Assembly (NCBI RefSeq): GCF_015140235.1
Contig: NZ_AP023321.1
Coordinates: forward strand, 1,912,501-1,976,500
Direction of reading: 5' to 3'
From: Solibaculum mannosilyticum
GTDB taxonomy: Bacteria; Bacillota; Clostridia; Oscillospirales; Acutalibacteraceae
DNA length: 64,000 bases
Below the pieces are notes generated by a model. That model was not told the DNA's origin. It made no database searches and saw nothing but the letters and a program-made list of their open reading frames with translations. The position numbers and the translations under genes are program-made. Each line of letters opens with the position of its first letter. Positions within the stretch are counted from its first letter, which is position 1. Below, piece by piece: positions 17,385-26,241 of this stretch.

Positions 17385-20027
17385 ATGAAACTGAAGAAGT
17401 TGACGGCTCTGGTCCTGAGTCTGGCTTTGATCATGGGAATCTTCGCTGTATCGGTTACAGCCGCTGGTTCTGTACAAAGCGTCCAGTTGGATCAGAGTAC
17501 CATTACCCTGGACGTCGGGGAAGTCGGGCTGCTCAAAGCCACTGTCACCCCTGGCGACAACACCACGGATAAAGTGAATTTTACTTCCACAGATCCGTCG
17601 GTTACCATCGGCGATGTGGTCTATAATGACGCCACCGGCGAAACCACCTTGGCCATCACCGGCGACCATGCTGGTACGGCTACCATCATTGCGATTTCAG
17701 AAGACGGCTTTAAAACCGCTACCTGTGCCGTCACCGTCAAGGAAAAAATAGGTGAAGGCGAGGTTGTAAACCACACCCTCAAGGGCGGTACTGCCACTGC
17801 CAGCGACACCACTTCCCCTGTTGCAGAACAGCCCAGCAAGGCTTTCGATAACAAGCGGGATACAAAATGGCTGGTATTTAACGACAAAGCTTGGATCCAA
17901 TTCCAGTTTAACGACGGCAACCGCTATGTCGTCAACCATTACGCCTTGGTATCTGCCAACGACGACCCCATCCGCGACCCTGTGGACTGGGAATTCCTCG
18001 GTTCCAACGACGGCATCAACTGGGATGTTCTGGATACCCAGTCCGATCAAGCTTTTGAGGGACGTAAACTCAAGAGAATTTTTGAAATCGACAACACCCA
18101 GGCTTATGAATACTATCGCCTCAACATCACCCGCAACAATACCGATTCCCGTATTCAGCTGGCTGAAATCCAGCTGCTGGAATATGGCGAAGATAAATCC
18201 TGGGCTCTCGGACCTTTCGAGAAGTTGGATGAGAACAATCCTATCTTGACCCCCAACAGCGAGGATTCCTTTATTGATCCGGTCACCGGCAATGAAGTTT
18301 TCTGGTCGGAAAAAGCCCTCTATAATCCTGCCGCTGTGGTGAAGGATGGCGTAGTCAATGTCCTGTACCGCTCCCAGAACAACGCTTTGACCTCTCATGT
18401 AGGCCTGGCCACCTCCACCGACGGCATTACCTTCGACCATCTCAGCACGCCTGTCCTGTATCCCGACAACGACGACATGCTGGTCTATGAAAAGAACGGC
18501 GGTTGTGAGGATCCCCGCGTCGTCAAGGGCGAGGACGGCACTTACATTATGACCTATACCGCTTATGACAAGAGTCTTCCGCGTCTGGCTGTGGCTACCT
18601 CCACCGACCTGGTCAACTGGACCAAACAGGGACTGGCCTTTAACGACGCCTACGACGGCAAGTACAAGAATACCCACTCCAAATCCGGCTCCATCATTTG
18701 CGACCTGGTCGGTGAAGAACTGATTGCAAAAAAGATCGACGGTAAATATTGGATGTACTGGGGCGAAAGCGACCTGTTTATGGCCACTTCCGACGACCTG
18801 ATTCACTGGACACCTGTGCAAGATGAAAGCGGAAATTTGCTATCGGTTATGAAACCCCGCAAAGGTTCCTTCGACAGCTATCTGGTCGAACCCGGCCCTC
18901 CCGCCATCTATACGGAAAACGGCATTCTGTTGATCTACAACTGCGCCAATGACGATCCTAACAACGGCGGCGATCCCATGCTTCCCAACCGGGCCTATTG
19001 CCCTGGCCAGGCTCTGTTTGATGCAGCCGATCCCACTCAGCTGGTAGACCGCACCAATACCTACTTTATGTACCCTGAAAAGGACTATGAACTGGAAGGC
19101 TTAGTCAACAACGTCTGCTTCGTGGAAGGCCTTGTGTACTTCCAGGACGCCTGGTACCTCTACTATGGTACGGCTGATTCCCGTCTGGCTGTGGCAAAAT
19201 TTGATCCTGATTCAGTCGTCCCCGTCAGCAAAGACTCTCTCAACGCCGCTATTGAAGATGCCGGCAATCTGAACGGCAACCTCTTTACGGAAGAAAGTAT
19301 GAATCTTTTGTCCACCGTCCTGAACTGGGTACAGACCGTCTCGGAAGACGAGAATGCAACCCAGGCTGAAGTGGACGAAGCTTTAGCCCTGCTCAACAAT
19401 GCACGTGATTCCATGGTCATGGTGGGAACGGTTACCGCTTCCACTGATAAGGAATATTACGATGTAAATGAGCCTATCACCATCACGGTCCGCACCCCTA
19501 TCAATATCTCCGGCCTGCGCCTGAAAAACGAAAACGATCGTTATGTCACTGTAAACAAGGTCAAGAGCGTCCTTCGCGACGACGTCAAAGAATGGACCAT
19601 TGTGACCTCTGTAGGCTCTAAGGGCCTTGGCCGTACTCTCAGCATCTGGATGTCCGATCTTGAGTCCCACACTTGGGTGGATTCCGGAGCCTCGGTAACA
19701 TTTGACTGCGGCTATCAGGCTCCCTCTGTGACTCCGACGCTGCTTTCGGCCTCCCTGACCGATGAAGGACCCTTTGTGGTCAATGAAGAGTTTTCTCTCA
19801 CGGTAACCACTTCCACCGGCGTGGACAAGCTCTATCTCAAGAATGAGCGTGGCGGTTACCTGACCAACACTGCCACCTATGAGGATGAAGGCGATATCCG
19901 CACCTGGACCGTTACCTTGTGGGTAGGCAGCGCCGGCAGCCGTGAGATGTTTATCAGCGGCAGATCTACGGATGGTTCCGTCTTAGACCAGGAACTGACT
20001 CTGCGGTTTGATGTGACCAAATCATAA
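17385..20027 (+). CDS. Secreted GH130-type glycosidase with F5/8C domain (copy A)
   Basis: An 880-residue exported protein. Order: signal peptide (1-27, cut near VTAAG); Ig/Big-like domain (about 28-118); F5/8 type C (CBM32-like) domain (about 130-267); GH130 five-bladed propeller (about 275-620); a FIVAR-like helical linker (about 622-690); and two ~85-residue beta-type modules at the C-terminus. GH130 hallmarks are GGCEDPRVV (near 374), EPGPPAIYTENGILLIYN and YYGTADSRLAVA. The family acts on beta-mannosides, as phosphorylases in the cytoplasm or as mannosidases. Export argues for hydrolysis of an extracellular glycan, since phosphorolysis outside the cell would waste the sugar phosphate. 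It has no LPXTG anchor or S-layer repeats. A paralogue follows 24 bases downstream. The substrate is not decided by sequence. Confidence 0.88.
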   Translation: MKLKKLTALVLSLALIMGIFAVSVTAAGSVQSVQLDQSTITLDVGEVGLLKATVTPGDNTTDKVNFTSTDPSVTIGDVVYNDATGETTLAITGDHAGTATIIAISEDGFKTATCAVTVKEKIGEGEVVNHTLKGGTATASDTTSPVAEQPSKAFDNKRDTKWLVFNDKAWIQFQFNDGNRYVVNHYALVSANDDPIRDPVDWEFLGSNDGINWDVLDTQSDQAFEGRKLKRIFEIDNTQAYEYYRLNITRNNTDSRIQLAEIQLLEYGEDKSWALGPFEKLDENNPILTPNSEDSFIDPVTGNEVFWSEKALYNPAAVVKDGVVNVLYRSQNNALTSHVGLATSTDGITFDHLSTPVLYPDNDDMLVYEKNGGCEDPRVVKGEDGTYIMTYTAYDKSLPRLAVATSTDLVNWTKQGLAFNDAYDGKYKNTHSKSGSIICDLVGEELIAKKIDGKYWMYWGESDLFMATSDDLIHWTPVQDESGNLLSVMKPRKGSFDSYLVEPGPPAIYTENGILLIYNCANDDPNNGGDPMLPNRAYCPGQALFDAADPTQLVDRTNTYFMYPEKDYELEGLVNNVCFVEGLVYFQDAWYLYYGTADSRLAVAKFDPDSVVPVSKDSLNAAIEDAGNLNGNLFTEESMNLLSTVLNWVQTVSEDENATQAEVDEALALLNNARDSMVMVGTVTASTDKEYYDVNEPITITVRTPINISGLRLKNENDRYVTVNKVKSVLRDDVKEWTIVTSVGSKGLGRTLSIWMSDLESHTWVDSGASVTFDCGYQAPSVTPTLLSASLTDEGPFVVNEEFSLTVTTSTGVDKLYLKNERGGYLTNTATYEDEGDIRTWTVTLWVGSAGSREMFISGRSTDGSVLDQELTLRFDVTKS

Positions 20028-20051
20028 CGAGACAAAGAAGGAGGATTCCCT

Positions 20052-22757
20052 ATGAAAAAAGCAAAACGGCCGCTTGCCTTGCTTCTTTCTGCGGCGATGC
20101 TGTTGAGCATTCCTATGTTCAGCACAAGTGCTGCTGATCTTTCTCAGGTAAATCCGGGTGCCGCTGCCACGGCCGAGGCCATTGCCTCCTCGATGGTACA
20201 GAGCGTCAATCTGGACAAAACTGAACTCACCCTTTATACCGAAAAAACCGCTACCATCTCGGCTACCGTTTCCCCGGACGATGTGGAAAACAAGCGGGTC
20301 CATTTTACTTCCACGACTCCAGCTGTCACGGTTGTATCGGAATCTTATGATGAAGAGACCGGCGTTTCTACCGCTACCCTTATGGGTACGGAAGCGGCCG
20401 AGGGCACTATCATCGCCATTTCAGAAAATGGATACAAGACCGCTACCTGTACCGTCAATGTCCAGAAATCGGTTGGGGAAAATGAATTTGTCATCCGCAG
20501 CTTAGAGGGCGGTATCATCACCTCCAACGCCGTCAATCCCCCTGCCAAAGAGCAACCGGAGATGGCCTTTGACAATAAGCGGGATACCAAATTCCTTTCC
20601 TTCTCCACCAGCGTGTGGCTGCAATTCCAATTCAAGGACGGCCACCGCTATCCCATCAACCAGTACGCCATTGTCAGCGCACAGAACGACCATGGCCGCG
20701 ACCCCAAAGATTGGGACCTCCTGGCCTCCAACGACGGCGAACACTGGGTAACCCTGGATTCCCGCAGGGGCGAGACCTTTGAGGGCGATAAGCTCCGCCG
20801 TCTCTTCCAATTTGACAATACCGAGGCTTACGAGTATTATCGCCTGGACATCCTTTCCAACAACGGCGACGTTACTACCCAGCTGACTGAATTCCAGCTT
20901 TACGAGTGCGGCGCTTATCCCTCCTGGGCACTAGGACCCTTTGAGAAAGTGGATGAATACAACCCCATTTTGACTCCTTCGGACGAGCCGGTATTCCACG
21001 ACCCGGTCACCGATTCTGAAGTCCATTGGCAGGAAGGGCATCTCTACAATCCCGGCGCTATTGTGAAGGACGGCGTTGTGAACGTCCTATTCCGCGCCCA
21101 AGATGATCCCCTGGTTTCCCGCGTCGGCCTAGCCACCTCCACCGACGGCCTCAACTTTGAGCGTTATGACAGCCCCATCCTGTACCCGGACAACGATTTT
21201 ATGTATGACATCCCCGGCGGCGGCGAGGATGGCGGTTGTGAAGATCCCCGTGTGGTCAAACGCGAGGATGGCACTTATGTCATGACCTATACCTCTTATA
21301 GCCGTTCCAAAGGCAAAGCGACCCTGTCAGTGGCCACCTCCACCGACCTCATCAACTGGACCAAACACGGTCCCGCCCTGGTGGACTACGAGGAGAACTA
21401 CCAGGATCTGTGGACAAAATCCGGTTCCATCGTCTGCGACCTGGTGGGCGAAGAGATGATCGCCCGCAAAATCGACGGCAAATACTGGATGTACTTTAAC
21501 GAGCATCCTCTTTATGCCGCCACTTCCGACGATCTGATCCATTGGGAAGTCGTCGTAGACGGCAATGGCAATCCCCAGCCCATCATGACCAAGCGTGCCG
21601 GTATGTATGACAGCCGCATCGTAGAACCCGGCCCCCCCGCTATCTACACCGAGTATGGCATTCTCTTGATCTACAACGGCGCCAATGAAAACCCCAACGG
21701 CTCTGGTGATCCCATGGTGGTTCACAACGCCTATCTGCCCGGTATGGCTTTGTTTGACCCCGACGACCCCACCAAGCTCATTACCCGCATGGCTCAAGCC
21801 TTTATGTATCCGGAAAAAGATTATGAACTGGAAGGCCTTGTTAACAACGTCTGTTTCGTAGAAGGCCTGGTCTATTATCAGGGAACCTGGTATCTCTACT
21901 ATGGTACGGCTGATTCCCGTCTGGCTGTTGCCACTTATACCCCCGATCCGGTGGATAAAACCGGTTTGGATGAAGCCATTCAGTCGGTTGATTCCCTCGA
22001 TCTATCCGGGTTCACACAGGAGAGCGTGGATCTCCTCAATGAACAGCTTCAGACTTCCCGCGAAGTGTATGCCAGCGCCATGTACAATCAGGAGCAGGTG
22101 GATGAATTCACCGAAGCCCTGCAGCAGGCTGTGAGGGATCTGGAACCCAAGCCTGTGGAAGTGAAACCTGTCGTAGCTGACAAGGATCATTATGATGTCA
22201 ACGAGACCATTACACTGACAGTTACCACCTCCTTAGACGTCCGTCAACTGGCCCTGAGCAACGAGAACGGCAAGGGTCTGGGAATGCAGATTCCCTCCAG
22301 CTCTATCGTGGGCGACAAAAAGGTTTGGACTGTTACCGCCTGTTTGGGCACTGCCGGTGCATCCCGCACCATTACTGTCAATGGCCGCGGCAGCGACGGC
22401 ATCTTCTCCCCCATCGGTCAGGTGACCATCTCCATCGGCGATGTGGCGCCTCCGGCCAGCGGACCTGCTGAAGTTTATTCGGCCAAGATTCTCAGCGATA
22501 CCGCCAAAGTTAATGAGGACTTTACCGTCGAAGTAAAGACCAATCTCAACACCACAAAATTGTCTGTCAGAAACGAAAGAGACCGCGCTATCAGTTTTAC
22601 TGTGGATAATTGTGTGGACGAAGGCGATGTCAGAACCTACACCATCACCATGCAGGTCGGTTCTACTGGCTTCCGCCTCTTCTCCTTCCTGGGCGCCAAC
22701 AGCGACAAGGAATGGTGTGACGTCAGCGTAGAAAGTTCTATTACCATCACCAAATAA
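20052..22757 (+). CDS. Secreted GH130-type glycosidase with F5/8C domain (copy B)
   Basis: A 901-residue paralogue of the preceding protein, with the same domain order: signal peptide (1-28), Big-like domain, F5/8C domain, GH130 catalytic domain (GGCEDPRVVK, EPGPPAIYTEYGILLIYNG, YYGTADSRLAVA), FIVAR-like linker and two C-terminal modules. AAGGAGG stands before the ATG, so it is translated from the same transcript. Differences cluster around loops of the catalytic domain; copy B has a longer insert before GGCEDPR (MYDIPGGGEDGG). The two may therefore differ in linkage or chain-length preference. A 35-base stretch is identical between the copies (19158-19192 and 21894-21928) although flanking codons have drifted. 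Together with the GH92 enzyme at 36.4 kb this suggests growth on mannose-containing glycans, an inference. Confidence 0.88.
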   Translation: MKKAKRPLALLLSAAMLLSIPMFSTSAADLSQVNPGAAATAEAIASSMVQSVNLDKTELTLYTEKTATISATVSPDDVENKRVHFTSTTPAVTVVSESYDEETGVSTATLMGTEAAEGTIIAISENGYKTATCTVNVQKSVGENEFVIRSLEGGIITSNAVNPPAKEQPEMAFDNKRDTKFLSFSTSVWLQFQFKDGHRYPINQYAIVSAQNDHGRDPKDWDLLASNDGEHWVTLDSRRGETFEGDKLRRLFQFDNTEAYEYYRLDILSNNGDVTTQLTEFQLYECGAYPSWALGPFEKVDEYNPILTPSDEPVFHDPVTDSEVHWQEGHLYNPGAIVKDGVVNVLFRAQDDPLVSRVGLATSTDGLNFERYDSPILYPDNDFMYDIPGGGEDGGCEDPRVVKREDGTYVMTYTSYSRSKGKATLSVATSTDLINWTKHGPALVDYEENYQDLWTKSGSIVCDLVGEEMIARKIDGKYWMYFNEHPLYAATSDDLIHWEVVVDGNGNPQPIMTKRAGMYDSRIVEPGPPAIYTEYGILLIYNGANENPNGSGDPMVVHNAYLPGMALFDPDDPTKLITRMAQAFMYPEKDYELEGLVNNVCFVEGLVYYQGTWYLYYGTADSRLAVATYTPDPVDKTGLDEAIQSVDSLDLSGFTQESVDLLNEQLQTSREVYASAMYNQEQVDEFTEALQQAVRDLEPKPVEVKPVVADKDHYDVNETITLTVTTSLDVRQLALSNENGKGLGMQIPSSSIVGDKKVWTVTACLGTAGASRTITVNGRGSDGIFSPIGQVTISIGDVAPPASGPAEVYSAKILSDTAKVNEDFTVEVKTNLNTTKLSVRNERDRAISFTVDNCVDEGDVRTYTITMQVGSTGFRLFSFLGANSDKEWCDVSVESSITITK

Positions 22758-22773
22758 ATAAAACCCGTTTTTT

Positions 22774-22806
22774 GGGACGATCCTTTTAGGAGGGTCGTCC
22801 CTTTTC
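22774..22806 (+). terminator. Terminator of the GH130 operon
   Basis: GGGACGA (22774-22780) pairs with TCGTCCC (22795-22801), extended by TCCT/AGGA around a small loop. TTTT follows. Confidence 0.75.
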
Positions 22807-22829
22807 TTTCTCTGTTTTTTGAGATAACG

Positions 22830-22858
22830 TTGAAATTTCGAGGAGAAAACGGTATAAT
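22830..22858 (+). promoter_or_regulatory. Sigma-A promoter of the DeoR gene
   Basis: TTGAAA (22830-22835), 17 bases, TATAAT (22853-22858), about 40 bases before the coding start. Confidence 0.65.
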
Positions 22859-22898
22859 GAGGCTAAAATGATCTTAGGGGAAAGGCGGGATTTGTGCT

Positions 22899-23660
22899 GT
22901 GTTTATGGAAGAACGGCAGGAGCAGATTGTTGTCCTTCTGAACCGGCATGGAAAGGTTCTGGTTAAGGAACTAAGTGAACAATTCAATGTAACGGAGGAC
23001 TGCATTCGTAAAGATCTAGCTGCTCTTGAGAAAAAAGGACTTCTGAAAAGGACCTATGGGGGTGCTGTATCCCCCCGTTCCAACACCCATATCTTTGAGG
23101 TCAAGGGACGCAAGTCGGAAAACGTGGCGGCCAAACGCGCCATTGCCGCTAAGGCGGTCCAGCTGATTCATGAAAATGATATGGTATTTTTGGATATCTC
23201 CACCACCAGTTTGGAGATCGCTAAACTCATCTTGGCGGAGAATAAAACTATAACGGTGGTTACCAACATGGCGGAGATCATCCACTTTTTTTCCCGCCGC
23301 TGTAATGTACAGCTGATCTCAGTGGGCGGTGTGTTGGACAACGGTAGGGATGGTTTTATCGGCAGTATGAGCATTGAGACCATCTCAAAGTTTAAATATG
23401 ATCTCTGTTTTTTGGGCGTAGTGGGAGTCAATGTGTTTCACAATGAGGCCGCTACTTATGACGTCACCGACGGTATGACCAAAAGTGCAATCTTGCATGC
23501 CAGCCGTCGTTCTTATCTCCTGTGTGAAAACCGGAAATTCCAGATGGACGGCAATTACAATTACGCTACTTTAGACGCTTTTTCCGGCATTATTACAGAG
23601 TCCCCCCCCTCCCATGAGATTTCGGAGGCGCTTAAGGAATTGGATGTGGAAATTCTTTAA
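22899..23660 (+). CDS. DeoR-family transcriptional regulator
   Basis: A 253-residue DeoR-type regulator. The N-terminal winged helix is complete (ERQEQIVVLLNRHGKVLVKELSEQFNVTEDCIRKDLAALEKKGLLKRTYGGAV). The C-terminal DeoRC sensor domain has FLDISTTSLEIAKLI (phosphate-binding loop region) and TNMAEIIHFF. Members usually repress sugar operons and respond to a phosphorylated sugar. The gene sits just upstream of the glycyl radical enzyme operon on the same strand but has its own promoter and terminator. It most likely controls that operon through the repeat in its leader (23802-23831). The start may be GTG 22899 or ATG 22905; the ribosome site is poor for both. Confidence 0.9.
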   Translation: MFMEERQEQIVVLLNRHGKVLVKELSEQFNVTEDCIRKDLAALEKKGLLKRTYGGAVSPRSNTHIFEVKGRKSENVAAKRAIAAKAVQLIHENDMVFLDISTTSLEIAKLILAENKTITVVTNMAEIIHFFSRRCNVQLISVGGVLDNGRDGFIGSMSIETISKFKYDLCFLGVVGVNVFHNEAATYDVTDGMTKSAILHASRRSYLLCENRKFQMDGNYNYATLDAFSGIITESPPSHEISEALKELDVEIL

Positions 23661-23666
23661 ACAATC

Positions 23667-23708
23667 AGGTTCCCGGCCCTTTTGGGCTTGGGAACCTTTT
23701 CTTTTTTT
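23667..23708 (+). terminator. Terminator of the DeoR gene
   Basis: AGGTTCCC (23667-23674) pairs with GGGAACCT (23690-23697), with an inner GCCC/GGGC. A T-rich tail follows to 23708. Confidence 0.85.
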
Positions 23709-23756
23709 ATAGCTGTTTTAACTGCAAAAAATATTTTGAAAAGATGCTTTTCCCTG

Positions 23757-23785
23757 TTGACTTATGAGATGAATAACATTATAAT
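23757..23785 (+). promoter_or_regulatory. Near-consensus promoter of the glycyl radical enzyme operon
   Basis: TTGACT (23757-23762), exactly 17 bases, TATAAT (23780-23785). One mismatch from consensus, so a repressor would be needed to silence it. Confidence 0.75.
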
Positions 23786-23801
23786 AATCTCAAACAATAT
23801 T

Positions 23802-23831
23802 AATTGATACAAAACAATCCATGAATCAATT
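23802..23831 (+). promoter_or_regulatory. Candidate DeoR operator (inverted repeat)
   Basis: AATTGAT (23802-23808) and ATCAATT (23825-23831) form a perfect seven-base inverted repeat just downstream of the probable transcription start. Its spacing suits a dimeric repressor. Assignment to the neighbouring DeoR protein is inference. Confidence 0.35.
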
Positions 23832-23862
23832 TACCAAACGTCCATGAGAAAGGGTGTTTTTT

Positions 23863-26214
23863 ATGCGCAACCTGACCATGATGCCCAGAATTTCCGTCTT
23901 GAAAGATAAAATGTTGTCCCAGCCCCGGTATGCCTCCATTGAACAGGCCCTATTAATCACAGAAACCTATAAACAAAATGAGGAGAAACCAGCCATTCTA
24001 AAGCGGGCTTTGGCCCTCAAAAATGCGCTTCTGCATCTTGAAATCGGCGCAGAGGAAGAGGAGTTAATCGTCGGCAACCGCACCAAGGGCGTACGGTACG
24101 GTGTTGTGTTCCCGGAAAGCGGCAGCTCCTGGGTGGACCGTGAGTTTGAAACGTTGCCTACCCGTCCTCAGGATAAGTTCCAGGTTCGTGAAGAGGATAT
24201 CCTCCGTTTCCGTGAGGACATCAAACCTTATTGGCAAGGACGTTCTTTGGAAGACGTCATCCGCAAACGCTACGGCAAAGAAATCGATGAGATCAGCAGC
24301 GTGGTCAAAATCAATCAGAAGGACCATGCCCAAGGTCATATTTGTCCCGACTGCGCCAAATGGCTCCAACTGGGTCCTGCCGGACTGCGCCAGGATGCGC
24401 TGGATCGTATGAAAGACGCCAGCGGTGAAAAACGGGACTTCTATGAAAGCGTCGCTATCGTGATGGAAGGCGTTCAAGGGTTTCTGATGCGCTATCACGA
24501 TCTAATCCTCTCCATGATCCCAAACGCCAAAGAGGAAAACCGCGCCAGTATGCAGGTGGTGGCCCATAACTGTGCCTTCTTAGCAAGCAATCCTCCTAAA
24601 ACATTCCATCAGGCGGTGCAGTCGCTTTGGATCCTGTTTGTAGTGCTGCATATGGAATCCAACGCTTCCTCCTTCTCTCCCGGACGTCTGGATGAATTCC
24701 TCTACCCCTTCTACCGCAGGGACGTGGATGAAGGGTGTCTGGACGATCAGCAAGCTCTGGAGATCCTGGAATGTCTGTGGCTTAAATTCAACGAGATCGT
24801 GTATCTCCGCAACCGCAACAGCGCCAAGTTCTTTGCCGGATTCCCCATCGGCTTTAACATCGCCATCGGCGGCCAGGATGCCCACGGCAATGATTTTTCC
24901 AATGAGCTCTCCTTCCTGTGTCTCAAGGCCCAGGAGCATCTAGGGCTCCCCCAGCCCAATTTAAGCGTCCGGCTGCACAAGCACACTTCAGATGCACTCC
25001 TCAAACAAAGCATCCGGGTGGTGGCAAAGGGAAGCGGTATGCCCCAGTTCTTCAATGACGAGGCCGTTGTGCATGCTTTGGAAGACTTGGGGATCTCCCA
25101 CAAGGACGCTCTGGATTACGCCATTGTCGGATGTGTAGAATTGACCACTCAGGGCAATAATCTGGGTTGGAGCGACGCGGCCATGTTTAATCTAAACAAG
25201 GCTTTGGAAGTGACGCTGACCGGCGGAAAATGCCTCTTGACCGGCAAGCAGATCGCTCCCGATTTCGGCAGCCTTACGCAATACGAAACCTTTGATCAGC
25301 TGGAAGCGGCCTTTGCCAAACAGATCGACTATTTTATGGAGCGCATGATTCTGGCATGTGAGCAGGTGGAACAAGCCCATATGGATATCCTGCCTTCGCC
25401 TTTCCTGTCATCGGTCATCGACGACTGCATGGAACGCGGCATGGACGTCACCCGCGGAGGCGCTGTGTATAACCTGTCCGGCATCCAGATGATCCAGGTG
25501 GCCAATCTGGCCGACAGCCTGGCCGCTTTAAAGCAGCTGGTATTTGACGAGAAAAAGGTATCCAAAGAACAGCTGCTCCACGCCCTCGAAACCAATTTCA
25601 AAGGCGATGAGGTATTGCGCAACCGTCTTCTTTACAAAGCTCCCAAATACGGCAACGACATCGCCTGGGTAGATGAGCTGGGTGCCAAATGGGCCCGGTA
25701 TTTCAATCACAAGCTGAGCCTGCATCACAATTACCGGGGCGGCCCTTATCATACGGGAATGTACACTGTATCGGCCCACGTGCCCATGGGCGAAATGGTA
25801 GGTGCTTCCCCAGACGGCCGTTTTGCCGGCCAGCCCTTGGCCGACGGCGGCATGTCCCCTGTCTATGGCCGGGATATCAGCGGCCCCACTGCAGTGCTTC
25901 AGTCGGTGTCTTCCTTGGACAACGTTTTGACCACCAACGGCGGTCTGCTTAACATGAAGTTCCTGCCGGAATTTTTCTCCACGGAAACCGGTATCGATAA
26001 ATTCGCCAAGTTCCTGCGCACCTTTGTGGATCTCAAGATCCCACACATTCAGTTTAACGTCGTGCGCCGTGAAGATCTCATCGCCGCCCAAAAGAATCCG
26101 GAACAATACCGGAGTCTTACCGTCCGAGTGGCGGGCTACACCGCCTACTTCACGGAATTGGCCGGTGAACTGCAAAATGAGATCATCGCCCGCACGAGCT
26201 ACAGCGATATTTAA
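23863..26214 (+). CDS. Glycyl radical enzyme of the YbiW/PflD kind (probable anhydro-sugar phosphate lyase)
   Basis: A 783-residue glycyl radical enzyme. The radical glycine is Gly758 in RVAGYTAYF. The active-site loop reads VGCVELTTQ with Cys424 and Glu426. A single Cys followed by V-E marks the C-O/C-N/C-S eliminase type and excludes pyruvate formate-lyase, which has Cys-Cys. Such enzymes are oxygen-labile and cytoplasmic. The gene heads a run of activase, ROK kinase and Fsa-like aldolase, the same partners as E. coli ybiW-ybiY-fsaA. To my knowledge YbiW and PflD open 1,5-anhydroglucitol-6-P and 1,5-anhydromannitol-6-P, giving 1-deoxyfructose-6-P. The start was placed at ATG 23863 because AAAGGG stands eight bases ahead; a GTG at 23854 lies within that spacing. 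The substrate is inferred from neighbours. Confidence 0.85.
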   Translation: MRNLTMMPRISVLKDKMLSQPRYASIEQALLITETYKQNEEKPAILKRALALKNALLHLEIGAEEEELIVGNRTKGVRYGVVFPESGSSWVDREFETLPTRPQDKFQVREEDILRFREDIKPYWQGRSLEDVIRKRYGKEIDEISSVVKINQKDHAQGHICPDCAKWLQLGPAGLRQDALDRMKDASGEKRDFYESVAIVMEGVQGFLMRYHDLILSMIPNAKEENRASMQVVAHNCAFLASNPPKTFHQAVQSLWILFVVLHMESNASSFSPGRLDEFLYPFYRRDVDEGCLDDQQALEILECLWLKFNEIVYLRNRNSAKFFAGFPIGFNIAIGGQDAHGNDFSNELSFLCLKAQEHLGLPQPNLSVRLHKHTSDALLKQSIRVVAKGSGMPQFFNDEAVVHALEDLGISHKDALDYAIVGCVELTTQGNNLGWSDAAMFNLNKALEVTLTGGKCLLTGKQIAPDFGSLTQYETFDQLEAAFAKQIDYFMERMILACEQVEQAHMDILPSPFLSSVIDDCMERGMDVTRGGAVYNLSGIQMIQVANLADSLAALKQLVFDEKKVSKEQLLHALETNFKGDEVLRNRLLYKAPKYGNDIAWVDELGAKWARYFNHKLSLHHNYRGGPYHTGMYTVSAHVPMGEMVGASPDGRFAGQPLADGGMSPVYGRDISGPTAVLQSVSSLDNVLTTNGGLLNMKFLPEFFSTETGIDKFAKFLRTFVDLKIPHIQFNVVRREDLIAAQKNPEQYRSLTVRVAGYTAYFTELAGELQNEIIARTSYSDI

Positions 26215-26241
26215 ATGCTAAAACGGCCGGAGGGAATCGCT

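Noticed and set aside
23863-26214. Call as pyruvate formate-lyase
   Set aside because: Pyruvate formate-lyase needs two adjacent Cys in the active-site loop; here there is one Cys followed by Val-Glu, the eliminase pattern.
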